Shown here piece after piece: positions 35,903 to 48,555 of a stretch of 64,000 nt of DNA. The stretch is from Hydractinia symbiolongicarpus. Its lineage: Eukaryota; Cnidaria; Hydrozoa; Anthoathecata; Hydractiniidae. The DNA lies in assembly GCF_029227915.1 (NCBI RefSeq), contig NC_079883.1:1550001-1614000 (forward strand), written 5' to 3'. A program made the position numbers and the translations under genes. Position 1 is the stretch's first letter, and every line of letters begins with the position of its first letter. The notes beneath the pieces were generated by a model, which worked only from the letters and a program-made list of their open reading frames with translations, made no database searches and was not told the DNA's origin.

Positions 35903-38900
35903 TGTAGTTTTCAAAAGTGTTTTTATTTTCGATGACACGCTGAATGAAAGATGTTTAATCGCCGGCAAACGAAAAGCCGCAATTTTCTGTAAATCCCGCG
36001 CTTGGCACGTATAGTCGAATGTATACAAAAAAAGTACCCTGTAAGTAAACTCATTTCCAGAACGATTTTTTAAATTATCTTTTCACCACTAAAACGCATG
36101 AGACTTGTAGTTTTCAAAAATGTTTTCATTTTTGATGAGACGCTGAATAAAAGAAGTTTAATCGCCGGCAAACGAAAACCCGCGATTTCCCGTAAATGCC
36201 GGACTCGGCCCGTATAGTCAAAAGTATACAAAGAAAGTACCCACGGCGTAAACTCATTTCCCGAACGATTTTTTAAATTATTTTTTCACCACTAAAACGC
36301 ATGAGACTTGTGGTTTTCAAAAATGTTTTCATTTTTGATGAGACGCTGAATAAAAAAAGTTTAATCGCCGGCAAATGAGGACCTGCGATTTCAAGTTAAT
36401 CCCGGGCTTGGCCCGTATAGTCAAATGTATATAATTAAAGTACCAAGGGAGTAAACTGATTTCCCGAACGATTTCTCGAATTATTTTGCACGACTAGAAC
36501 GAATGAGACTTGTAGTTTTCAAGAATGTTTTCATTTTTGATGAGACGCTAAATAAAAGAAGTTTAATAGCCGGCAAACGAAAACCCGCGATTTTCCCTAA
36601 ATCCCGGACTCGGCCCGTATAGTCAAAAGTATACCAAGGAAGTACTCAGGGAGTAAACTCATTTCCCCAACGATTTTTTAAATTATTTTTTCACCACTAC
36701 AACGCATGAGACTTGTAGTTTTCAAGAATGTTTTCGTTTTTGATGAGACGTTGAATAAAAGAAATTTAATCGCCGGCAAACGAAAACCCGCGTTTTCCCG
36801 CAAATCCCAGACTCGGTCTGTATAGTCAACAGTATACAAAGAAAGTACACAGGGAGTAAACTCATTTCCCGAACGATTTTTTAAATTATTTTTACACCAC
36901 TAAAACGCATGAGACTTGTAGTTTTCAAAAATGTATTTATTTTCGATGAGACGCTGAATAAAAGACGTTTAATCGCCGGCAAACAAAAACCCGCGATTTC
37001 CCGTAAATCTCGGGTCTGGCCCGTATAGTCGAATGTATATAAAGAAAGTACCCAGAGAGTAAACTGATTACCCGAACGATTTTTCAAATTATTTTTGCAC
37101 CACTAGAACGAATGAGACTTGTAGTTTTCAAAAATGTTTTCATTTTTGATGAGACGCTAAATAAATGAAGTTTAATAGCCGGCAAACTAAAACCTGCGAT
37201 TTTTCCTAAATCCCGGACTCAACCCGTATAATCAAAAGTATACCAAGGAAGTACTCAGGGAGTAAACTCATTTCCCGAACGATTTTTTAAATCATTTTTT
37301 CACCACTAAAACGCAAGAGACTTGTAGTTTTCAAAAGTGTTTTCATTTTCGATGAGACGCTGAATGAAAGAGGTTTAATCGCCGGCAAACGAAAACCCGC
37401 GATTTTCTGTAAATCCCGCTCTTGGCCCGTATAGTCGAATGTTTACAAAGAAAGTACCCTGTGAGTAAACTCATTTCCAGAACGATTTTTTAAATTATCT
37501 TTTTACCACTAAAACGCATGAGACTTGTAGTTTTCAAAAATGTTTTCATTTTTGATGAGACGCTGAATAAAAGAAGTTTAATCGCCTGCAAACGAAAACC
37601 CGCGATTTCCCGTAAATGCCGGACTCGGCCCGTATAGTCAAAAGTTTACAAAGAAAGTACCCAGGGAGTAAACTCATTTCCCGAACGATTTTTTAAATTA
37701 TTTTTTCATCACTAAAACGCATGAGACTTGTGGTTTTCAAAAATGTTTTCATTTTTGATGAGACGCTGAATAAAAAAAGGTTTAATCGCCGGCAAATGAG
37801 AACCCGCGATTTCCCATTAATCCCGGGCTTGGCCCGTATAGTCGATTGTATATAACCAAAGTACCAAGGAAGTAAACTGATTTCCCGAACGATTTCTCAA
37901 ATTATATCTGCACGACTAGAACGAATGAGCCATATAGTTTTCAAAACTGTTTTTATTTATGATGAGACGCTGAATGAAAGACGTTTAATAGCCGGCAAAC
38001 GAAAACCCGTGATTTTAACTAAATCCTGGACTAAGCCCGTATAGTCAAAAGGATACAAAGAAAGTACTCAGGGAGTAAACTGATTTCCCGAACGATTTTT
38101 TAAATCATTTTTTCACCACTAAAACGCAAGAGACTTGTAGTTTTCAAAAATGTTTTCATTTTTGATGAGACGCTGAATGAAGGAGGTTTAATAGTCGGCA
38201 AACGAAAACCCGCGATTTTCCCTAAATCTCGGACTCGGCCCGTATGGTTAAAAGTATACAAGGGAAGTACTCAGGGAGTAAACTCATTTCCGGAAAGATT
38301 TTTTAAATCATTTTTTCACCACTAAAACGCAAGAGACTTGTAGTTTTCAAAATTGTTCTCATTTTTGATGAGACGCTCAATGAAAGAGGTTTAATCGCCG
38401 GCAAACGAAAACCCGCGATTTCCCGTAAATCACGGGCTTGGCCCGTATAGTCGAATGTATACAAAGAAATTGCCCTGTGAGCAAACTCATTTCCAGAACG
38501 ATTTTTTAAATTACTTTTCACCACTAAAACGCATGAGACTTGTAGTTTTCAAAAGTGTTTTTATTTTCGATGACACGGTGAATGAAAGATGTTTAATCGC
38601 CTGCAAACGAAAACCCGCGATTTCCCGTAAATGCCGGACTCGGCCCGTATAGTCAAAAGTTTACAAAGAAAGTACCCAGGGAGTAAACTCATTTCCCGAA
38701 CGATTTTTTAAATTATTTTTTCATCACTAAAACGCATGAGACTTGTGGTTTTCAAAAATGTTTTCATTTTTGATGAGACGCTGAATAAAAAAAGGTTTAA
38801 TCGCCGGCAAATGAGAACCCGCGATTTCCCATTAATCCCGGGCTTGGCCCGTATAGTCGATTGTATATAACCAAAGTACCAAGGGAGTAAACTGATTTCC

Positions 38901-39555
38901 CGAACGATTTCTCAAATTATATCTGCACGACTAGAACGAATGAGCCATATAGTTTTCAAAACTGTTTTTATTTATGATGAGACGCTGAATGAAAGACGTT
39001 TAATAGCCGGCAAACGAAAACCCGTGATTTTAACTAAATCCTGGACTAAGCCCGTATAGTCAAAAGGATACAAAGAAAGTACTCAGGGAGTAAACTGATT
39101 TCCCGAACGATTTTTTAAATCATTTTTTCACCACTAAAACGCAAGAGACTTGTAGTTTTCAAAAATGTTTTCATTTTTGATGAGACGCTGAATGAAGGAG
39201 GTTTAATAGTCGGCAAACGAAAACTCGCGATTTTCCCTAAATCTCGGACTCGGCCCGTATGGTTAAAAGTATACAAGGGAAGTACTCAGGGAGTAAACTC
39301 ATTTCCGGAAAGATTTTTTAAATCATTTTTTCACCACTAAAACGCAAGAGACTTGTAGTTTTCAAAATTGTTCTCATTTTTGATGAGACGCTCAATGAAA
39401 GAGGTTTAATCGCCGGCAAACGAAAACCCGCGATTTCCCGTAAATCACGGGCTTGGCCCGTATAGTCGAATGTATACAAAGAAATTGCCCTGTGAGCAAA
39501 CTCATTTCCAGAACGATTTTTTAAATTACTTTTCACCACTAAAACGCATGAGACT
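35903..39555 (+). repeat. 3653-bp 18-mer HOR, copy 1
   Basis: The marker TTCGATGACA is at 35928 and 39581, an offset of 3653 bp (18 x 203 less 1). Other shared markers are CCACGGCGTAAAC, TTTGCACGACTAG, TCTCGGGTCTGGCCC and AATGAAGGAGG. The last 2 kb hold a nested tandem 5-mer that copy 2 has only once. Confidence 0.88.
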
Positions 39556-39607
39556 TGTAGTTTTCAAAAGTGTTTTTATTTTCGATGACACGGTGAATGA
39601 AAGATGT
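37578..39607 (+). repeat. Nested 1015-bp 5-mer, two copies
   Basis: TCGCCTGCAAACG occurs at about 37582 and 38597, an offset of 1015 bp. The copies (37578-38592 and 38593-39607) share CGATTGTATATAACC, GTTTTTATTTATGATG, GTGATTTTAAC, CTGGACTAAGCCC and ATGGTTAAAAG. The junction at about 38590 joins an F11-type start (GGTGAATGAAAGATG) to the GCCTGC monomer, which is where the extra copy was added. Confidence 0.9.
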
Positions 39608-42205
39608 TTAATCGCCGGCAAACGAAAAGCCGCAATTTTCTGTAAATCCCGCGCTTGGCACGTATAGTCGAATGTATACAAAAAAAGTACCCTGTAAGTA
39701 AACTCATTTCCAGAACGATTTTTTAAATTATCTTTTCACCACTAAAACGCATGAGACTTGTAGTTTTCAAAAATGTTTTCATTTTTGATGAGACGCTGAA
39801 TAAAAGAAGTTTAATCGCCGGCAAACGAAAACCCGCGATTTCCCGTAAATGCCGGACTCGGCCCGTATAGTCAAAAGTATACAAAGAAAGTACCCACGGC
39901 GTAAACTCATTTCCCGAACGATTTTTTAAATTATTTTTTCACCACTAAAACGCATGAGACTTGTGGTTTTCAAAAATGTTTTCATTTTTGATGAGACGCT
40001 GAATAAAAAAAGTTTAATCGCCGGCAAATGAGAACCTGCGATTTCAAGTTAATCCCGGGCTTGGCCCGTATAGTCAAATGTATATAATTAAAGTACCAAG
40101 GGAGTAAACTGATTTCCCGAACGATTTCTCGAATTATTTTGCACGACTAGAACGAATGAGACTTGTAGTTTTCAAGAATGTTTTCATTTTTGATGAGACG
40201 CTAAATAAAAGAAGTTTAATAGCCGGCAAACGAAAACCCGCGATTTTCCCTAAATCCCGGACTCGGCCCGTATAGTCAAAAGTATACCAAGGAAGTACTC
40301 AGGGAGTAAACTCATTTCCCCAACGATTTTTTAAATCATTTTTTCACCACTACAACGCATGAGACTTGTAGTTTTCAAGAATGTTTTCGTTTTTGATGAG
40401 ACGTTGAATAAAAGAAATTTAATCGCCGGCAAACGAAAACCCGCGTTTTCCCGCAAATCCCAGACTCGGTCTGTATAGTCAACAGTATACAAAGAAAGTA
40501 CACAGGGAGTAAACTCATTTCCCAAACGATTTTTTAAATTATTTTTACACCACTAAAACGCATGAGACTTGTAGTTTTCAAAAATGTATTTATTTTCGAT
40601 GAGACGCTGAATAAAAGACGTTTAATCGCCGGCAAACAAAAACCCGCGATTTCCCGTAAATCTCGGGTCTGGCCCGTATAGTCGAATGTATATAAAGAAA
40701 GTACCCAGAGAGTAAACTGATTACCCGAACGATTTTTCAAATTATTTTTGCACCACTAGAACGAATGAGACTTGTAGTTTTCAAAAATGTTTTCATTTTT
40801 GATGAGACGCTAAATAAATGAAGTTTAATAGCCGGCAAACTAAAACCTGCGATTTTCCCTAAATCCCGGACTCAACCCGTATAATCAAAAGTATACCAAG
40901 GAAGTACTCAGGGAGTAAACTCATTTCCCGAACGATTTTTTAAATCATTTTTTCACCACTAAAACGCAAGAGACTTGTAGTTTTCAAAAGTGTTTTCATT
41001 TTCGATGAGACGCTGAATGAAAGAGGTTTAATCGCCGGCAAACGAAAACCCGCGATTTTCTGTAAATCCCGCTCTTGGCCCGTATAGTCGAATGTTTACA
41101 AAGAAAGTACCCTGTGAGTAAATTCATTTCCAGAACGATTTTTTAAATTATCTTTTTACCACTAAAACGCATGAGACTTGTAGTTTTCAAAAATGTTTTC
41201 ATTTTTGATGAGACGCTGAATAAAAGAAGTTTAATCGCCTGCAAACGAAAACCCGCGATTTCCCGTAAATGCCGGACTCGGCCCGTATAGTCAAAAGTTT
41301 ACAAAGAAAGTACCCAGGGAGTAAACTCATTTCCCGAACGATTTTTTAAATTATTTTTTCATCACTAAAACGCATGAGACTTGTGGTTTTCAAAAATGTT
41401 TTCATTTTTGATGAGATGCTGAATAAAAAAAGGTTTAATCGCCGGCAAATGAGAACCCGCGATTTCCCATTAATCCCGGGCTTGGCCCGTATAGTCGATT
41501 GTATATAACCAAAGTACCAAGGGAGTAAACTGATTTCCCGAACGATTTCTCAAATTATATCTGCACGACTAGAACGAATGAGCCATATAGTTTTCAAAAC
41601 TGTTTTTATTTATGATGAGACGCTGAATGAAAGACGTTTAATAGCCGGCAAACGAAAACCCGTCATTTTCCCTAAATCCTGGACTAAGCCCGTATAGTCA
41701 AAAGGATACAAAGAAAGTACTCAGGGAGTAAACTGATTTCCCGAACGATTTTTTAAATCATTTTTTCACCACTAAAACGCAAGAGACTTGTAGTTTTCAA
41801 AAATGTTTTCATTTTTGATGAGACGCTGAATGAAGGAGGTTTAATAGTCGGCAAACGAAAACCCGCGATTTTCCCTAAATCTCGGACTCGGCCCGTATGG
41901 TTAAAAGTATACAAGGGAAGTACTCAGGGAGTAAACTCATTTCCGGAAAGATTTTTTAAATCATTTTTTCACCACTAAAACGCAAGAGACTTGTAGTTTT
42001 CAAAATTGTTCTCATTTTTGATGAGACGCTCAATGAAAGAGGTTTAATCGCCGGCAAACGAAAACCCGCGATTTCCCGTAAATCACGGGCTTGGCCCCTA
42101 TAGTCGAATGTATACAAAGAAATTGCCCTGTGAGCAAACTCATTTCCAGAACGATTTTTTAAATTACTTTTCACCACTAAAACGCATGAGACTTGTAGTT
42201 TTCAA
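39556..42205 (+). repeat. 3653-bp 18-mer HOR, copy 2 (partial)
   Basis: Follows copy 1 at an offset of 3653 bp to about 42205, where GTGGCTTTATTTTTTATGAG replaces the copy 1 sequence. Only one nested 5-mer is present. GTGATTTTAAC of copy 1 is GTCATTTTCCC here, a cluster of changes suggesting patchy gene conversion from a normal F5. Confidence 0.85.
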
Positions 42206-44193
42206 AAGTGGCTTTATTTTTTATGAGACGCTGAATAAAAGAAGTTTAATCGCCGGCAAACGAAAACCCGCGTTTTCCCGCAAATCCCAGACTCGGCCCG
42301 TATAGTCAACAGTATACAAAGAAAGCACCCAGAGAGTAAACTCATTTCCCGAACGATTTTTTAAATTTTTTTTACACCACTAAAACACATGAGACTTGTA
42401 GTTTTCAAAAATGTATTCATTTTTGATGAGACGCTGAATAAAAGACGTTCAATCGCCGGCAAACGAAAACCCGCGATTTCCCGTAAATCTTGGGCTTGAC
42501 CCGTATAGTCGAATGTATATAACCAAAGTACCCAGGGAGTAAAGTGATTTCCCGAACGATTTCTCAAATTATTTCTGCACGACTAGAACGAATGAGCCTT
42601 AAAGTTTTCAAAAATGTTTTTATTTTTGATGAGACGCTGAATGAAAGACGTTTAATAGCCGTCAAACGAAAACCCGTGATTTTCTCTAAATCCTGGACTC
42701 AGCCCGTATAGTCAAAAGGATACAAAGAAAGTACTCAGGGAGTAAACTAATTTCCCGAACGATTTTTTAAATCGTTTTTTCACCACTACAATGCATGAGA
42801 CTTGTAGTTTTCAAGAATGTTTTCATTTTTGATGAGACGCTAAATAAAAGAAGTTTAATAGCCGGCAAACGAAAACCGGCGATTTTCCCTAAATCCCGGA
42901 CTCGGCCCGTATAGTCAAAAGTATACCAAGGAAGTACTCAGGGAGTAAACTCATTTCCCGAACGATTTTTTAAATCATTTTTTCACCACTAAAACGCAAG
43001 AGACTTGTAGTTTTCAAAAATGTTTTCATTTTTGATGAGACGCTGAATGAAGGAGGTTTAATTTCCGGCAAACCAAAACCCGCGATTTCCCGTAAATCAC
43101 GGGCTTGGCCCGTATAGTCGAATGTATACAAAGAAAGTACACTGTGATTAAACTCATTTCCACAACGATTTTTCAAATTATTTCTGCACCACTAGAACGA
43201 AAGAGACTTGTAGTTTTCAAAAATGTTTTCATTTTTGATCAGACGCTGAATAAAAGAAGTTTAGTCGCCGGCAAACGAAAACCCGCGATTTCTTCTAAAT
43301 CCCGGACTCGGCCCGTATAGTCAAAAGTATACAAAGGAAGTACTCAGGGAGTAAACTGATTTCCCGAACGACTTTTCAAATTATTTCTGCACCACTAGAA
43401 CGAAAGAGACTAGTAGTTTTCAAAAATGTTTTCATTTTTGATACGACGCTGAATAAAAGAAGTTTAATAGCCGGCAAACGAAAACCCGCGATTTTCCCTA
43501 AATCCCGGACTCAGCCCGTATAGTCAAAAGTATACAAGGGAAGTACTCAGGGAGTAAACTCATTTCCGGAAAGATTTTTTAAATCATTTTTTCACCACTA
43601 AAACGCAAGAGACTTGTAGTTTTCAAAATTGTTCTCATTTTTGATGAGACGCTCAATGAAAGAGGTTTAATCGCCGGCAAACGAAAACCCGCGATTTCCC
43701 GTAAATCACGGGCTTGGCCCGTATAGTCGAATGTATACAAAGAAATTACCCTGTGAGTAAACTCATTTCCAGAACGATTTTTTAAATTACTTTTCACCAC
43801 TAAAACGCATGAGACTTGTAGTTTTCAAAAGTGGCTTCATTTTTTATGAGACGCTGAATAAAAGAAGTTTAATCGCCGGCAAACGAAAACCCGCGTTTTC
43901 CCGCAAATCCCAGACTCGGCTCGTATAGTCAACAGTATACAAAGAAAGAACCCAGAGAGTAAACTCATTTCCCGAACGATTTTTTAAATTTTTTTTACAC
44001 CACTAAAACACATGAGACTTGTAGTTTTCAAAAATGTATTCATTTTTGATGAGACGCTGAATAAAAGACGTTCAATCGCCGGCAAACGAAAACCCGCGAT
44101 TTCCCGTAAATCTTGGGCTTGACCCGTATAGTCGAATGTATATAACCAAAGTACCGAGGGAGTAAAGTGATTTCCCGAACGATTTCTCAAATT
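41904..44193 (+). repeat. 1623-bp 8-mer HOR, one full and one partial copy
   Basis: Copy 1 is about 41904-43526 and copy 2 starts at about 43527. The monomer with CAAAATTGTTCTC and GACGCTCAATG and the one with TTAAATTTTTTTTACACC recur at 1623 bp (8 x 203 less 1). Homology stops near 44193, where TTTTTACACC replaces TTTCTGCACG. Confidence 0.87.
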
Positions 44194-45200
44194 ATTTTTA
44201 CACCACTAAAACGCATGAGACTTGTAGTTTTCAAAAAGGTATTTATTTTCGATGAGACGCTGAATAAAAGACGTTTAATCGCCGGCAAACGAAAACCCGT
44301 GATTTTCTCTAAATCCTGGACTCAGCCCGTATAGTCAAAAGGATACAAAGAAAGTACTCAGGGAGTAAACTGATTTCCCGAACGATTTTTTAAATCGTAT
44401 TTTCACCACTACAAAGCATGAGACTTGTAGTTTTCAAAAGTGGTTTCATTTTTGATGAGACGCTGAATAAAAGAAGTTTAATCGCCGGCGAACGAAAACC
44501 CGCGTTTTCCCGCAAATCCCAGACTCGGACCGTATAGTCAACAGTATACAAAGAAAGTACCCAGGGAGTAAACTTATTTCCCGAACGATTTTTAAAATTA
44601 TTTTTACACCACTAAAACGCATGAGACTTGTAGTTTTCAAAAATGTATTTATTTTCGATGAGACGCTGAATAAAAGACGTTTAATCGCCGGCAAACGAAA
44701 ACCCGCGATTTCCCGTAAATCCCGGGATTGGCCCGTATAGTCGAATGTATATAAAGAAAGTACCCAGAGAGTAAACTGATTACCCGAACGACTTTTCAAA
44801 TTATTTCTGCACCACTAGAACGAAAGAGACTTGTAGTTTTCAAAAATGTTTTCCTTTTTGATACGACGCTGAATAAAAGAAGTTTAATAGCCGGCAAACG
44901 AAAACCCGCGATTTTCCCTAAATCCCGGACTCAGCCCGTATAGTCAAAAGTATACAAGGGAAGTACTCAGGGAATAAACTCATTTCCGGAAAGATTTTTT
45001 AAATTACTTTTCACCACTAAAACGCATGAGACTTGTAGTTTTCAAAAGTGGCTTCATTTTTTATGAGACGCTGAATAAAAGAAGTTTAATCGCCGGCAAA
45101 CGAAAACCCGCGTTTTCCCGCAAATCCCAGACTCGGCTCGTATAGTCAACAGTATACAAAGAAAGAACCCAGAGAGTAAACTCATTTCCCGAACGATTTT
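44194..45200 (+). repeat. Five-monomer block also present at 59.2-60.2 kb
   Basis: Includes the unusual F2-type monomer with CGCCGGCGAACG and ACTCGGACCG, the GTATTTATTTTCGATG monomer, and the one with TTCCTTTTTGATACGACG. The same series reappears about 14.8 kb downstream, so it belongs to the long-range duplication 41.9-45.2 versus 56.7-60.2 kb. Confidence 0.8.
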
Positions 45201-46850
45201 TTAAATCATTTTTTCACCACTAAAACGCAAGAGACTTGTAGTTTTCAAAAATGTTTTCATTTTTGATGAGAAGCTGAATAAAAGAAGTTTAGTCGCCGGC
45301 AAACGAAAATCCGCGATTTCCCCTAAATCCCGGACTCAACCCGTATAGTCAAAAGTATACCAAGGAAGTACTCAGGGAGTAAACTCATTTCCCGAACGAT
45401 TTTTTAAATCATTTTTTCACCACTAAAACGCAAGAGAATTGTAGTTTTCAAAAGTGTTTTTATTTTCGATGACACGCTGAATGAAAGATGTTTAATCGCC
45501 GGCAAACGAAAAGCCGCAATTTTCTGTAAATCCCGCGCTTGGCCCGTATAGTCGAATGTATACAAAAAAAGTACTCTGTGAGTAAACTCATTTCCAGAAC
45601 GATTTTTTAAATTATCTTTTCACCACTAAAACGCATGAGACTTGTAGTTTTCAAAAATGTTTTCATTTTTGATGAGACGCTGAATAAAAGAAGTTTAATC
45701 GCCGGCAAACGAAAACCCGCGATTTCCCGTAAATGCCGGACTCGGCCCGTATAGTCAAAAGTATACAAAGAAAGTACCCACGGCGTAAACTCATTTCCCG
45801 AACGATTTTTTAAATTATTTTTTCACCACTAAAACGCATGAGACTTGTGGTTTTCAAAAATGTTTTCATTTTTGATGAGACGCTGAATAAAAAAAGTTTA
45901 ATCGCCGGCAAATGAGAACCCGCGATTTCAAGTTAATCCCGGGCTTGGCCCGTATAGTCAAATGTATATAACCAAAGTACCAAGGGAGTAAACTGATTTC
46001 CCGAACGATTTCTCGAATTATTTTGCACGACTAGAACGAATGAGACTTGTAGTTTTCAAGAATGTTTTCATTTTTGGTGAGACGCTAAATAAAAGAAGTT
46101 TAATAGCCGGCAAACGAAAACCCGCGATTTTCCCTAAATCCCGGACTCGGCCCGTATAGTCAAAAGTATACCAAGGAAGTACTCAGGGAGTAAACTCATT
46201 TCCCCAACGATTTTTTAAATCATTTTTTCACCACTACAACGCATGAGACTTGTAGTTTTCAAGAATGTTTTCGTTTTTGATGAGACGTTGAATAAAAGAA
46301 ATTTAATCGCCGGCAAACGAAAACCCGCGTTTTCCCGCAAATCCCGGACTCAACCCGTATAATCAAAAGTATACCAAGGAAGTACTCAGGGAGTAAACTC
46401 ATTTCCCGAACGATTTTTTAAATCATTTTTTCACCACTAAAACGCAAGAGACTTGTAGTTTTCAAAAGTGTTTTCATTTTCGATGAGACGCTGAATGAAA
46501 GAGGTTTAATCGCCGGCAAACGAAAACCCGCGATTTTCCGTAAATCCCGCTCTTGGCCCGTATAGTCAAATGTTTACAAAGAAAGTACCCTGTGAGTAAA
46601 CTCATTTCCAGAACGATTTTTTAAATTATCTTTTTACCACTAAAACGCATGAGACTTGTAGTTTTCAAAAATGTTTTCATTTTTGATGAGACGCTGAATA
46701 AAAGAAGTTTAATCGCCTGCAAACGAAAACCCGCGATTTCCCGTAAATGCCGGACTCGGCCCGTATAGTCAAAAGTTTACAAAGAAAGTACCCAGGGAGT
46801 AAACTCATTTCCCGAACGATTTTTTAAATTATTTTTTCATCACTAAAACG
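45201..46850 (+). repeat. Block shared with 35.7-38, 39.6-41.4 and 60.5-63.4 kb
   Basis: Carries GATGAGAAGCTG (45265), F11 with GATGACACGC, CCACGGCGTAAAC and TTTGCACGACTAG in the same order as the 18-mer HOR. At about 46340 an F2-type start (GCGTTTTCCCGCAAATCCC) joins an AACCCGTATAATC end. That drops about two monomers relative to 40.4-40.9 kb. Confidence 0.8.
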
Positions 46851-48555
46851 CATGAGACTTGTGGTTTTCAAAAATGTTTTCATTTTTGATGAGACGCTGA
46901 ATGAAGGAGGTTTAATAGTCGGCAAACGAAAACCCGCGATTTTCCCTAAATCTCGGACTCGGCCCGTATACTCAAAAGTATACAAGGGAAGTACTCAGGG
47001 AGTAAACTCATTTCCGGAAAGATTTTTTAAATCATTTTTTCACCACTAAAACGCAAGAGACTTGTAGTTTTCAAAATTGTTCTCATTTTTGATGAGACGC
47101 TCAATGAAAGAGGTTTAATCGCCGGCAAACGAAAACCCGCGATTTCCCGTAAATCACGGGCTTGGCCCGTATAGTCGAATGTATACAAAGAAATTGCCCT
47201 GTGAGCAAACTCATTTCCAGAACGATTTTTTAAATTACTTTTCACCACTAAAACGCATGAGACTTGTAGTTTTCAAAAGTGGCTTTATTTTTTATGAGAC
47301 GCTGAATAAAAGAAGTTTAATCGCCGGCAAACGAAAACCCGCGTTTTCCCGCAAATCCCAGACTCGGCCCGTATAGTCAACAGTATACAAAGAAAGCACC
47401 CAGAGAGTAAACTCATTTCCCGAACGATTTTTTAAATTTTTTTTACACCACTAAAACACATGAGACTTGTAGTTTTCAAAAATGTATTCATTTTTGATGA
47501 GACGCTGAATAAAAGACGTTCAATCGCCGGCAAACGAAAACCCGCGATTTCCCGTAAATCTTGGGCTTGACCCGTATAGTCGAATGTATATAACCAAAGT
47601 ACCCAGGGAGTAAAGTGATTTCCCGAACGATTTCTCAAATTATTTCTGCACGACTAGAACGAATGAGCCTTAAAGTTTTCAAAAATGTTTTTATTTTTGA
47701 TGAGACGCTGAATGAAAGACGTTTAATAGCCGTCAAACGAAAACCCGTGATTTTCTCTAAATCCTGGACTCAGCCCGTATAGTCAAAAGGATACAAAGAA
47801 AGTACTCAGGGAGTAAACTGATTTCCCGAACGATTTTTTAAATCGTTTTTTTCACCACTACAACGCATGAGACTTGTAGTTTTCAAGAATGTTTTCATTT
47901 TTGATGAGACGCTAAATAAAAGAAGTTTAATAGCCGGCAAACGAAAACCGGCGATTTTCCCTAAATCCCGGACTCGGCCCGTATAGTCAAAAGTATACCA
48001 AGGAAGTACTCAGGGAGTAAACTCATTTCCCGAACGATTTTTTAAATCATTTTTTCACCACTAAAACGCAAGAGACTTGTAGTTTTCAAAAATGTTTTCA
48101 TTTTTGATGAGACGCTGAATGAAGGAGGTTTAATTTCCGGCAAACCAAAACCCGCGATTTCTCGTAAATCACGGGCTTGGCCCGTATAGTCGAATGTATA
48201 CAAAGAAAGTACACTGTGATTAAACTCATTTCCACAACGTTTTTTCAAATTATTTCTGCACCACTAGAACGAAAGAGACTTGTAGTTTTCAAAAATGTTT
48301 TCATTTTTGATCAGACGCTGAATAAAAGAAGTTTAGTCGCCGGCAAACGAAAACCCGCGATTTCCCCTAAATCCCGGACTCGGCCCGTATAGTCAAAAGT
48401 ATACAAAGGAAGTACTCAGGGAGTAAACTGATTTCCCGAACGACTTTTCAAATTATTTCTGCACCACTAGAACGAAAGAGACTAGTAGTTTTCAAAAATG
48501 TTTTCATTTTTGATACGACGCTGAATAAAAGAAGTTTAATAGCCGGCAAACAAAA
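46851..48555 (+). repeat. Displaced copy of 41.8-43.5 kb (offset ~5071 bp)
   Basis: Monomers with AATGAAGGAGG, GACGCTCAATG, GGCTTTATTTTTTATGAG, AAAGCACCCAGAGAG, CTTGGGCTTGACCC, AGCCGTCAAACG and GATCAGACGC recur in the same order 5071-5072 bp after the first occurrence, about 25 monomers. Homology ends near 48555, where a run of five A's leads into an F2-type monomer. Confidence 0.87.
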
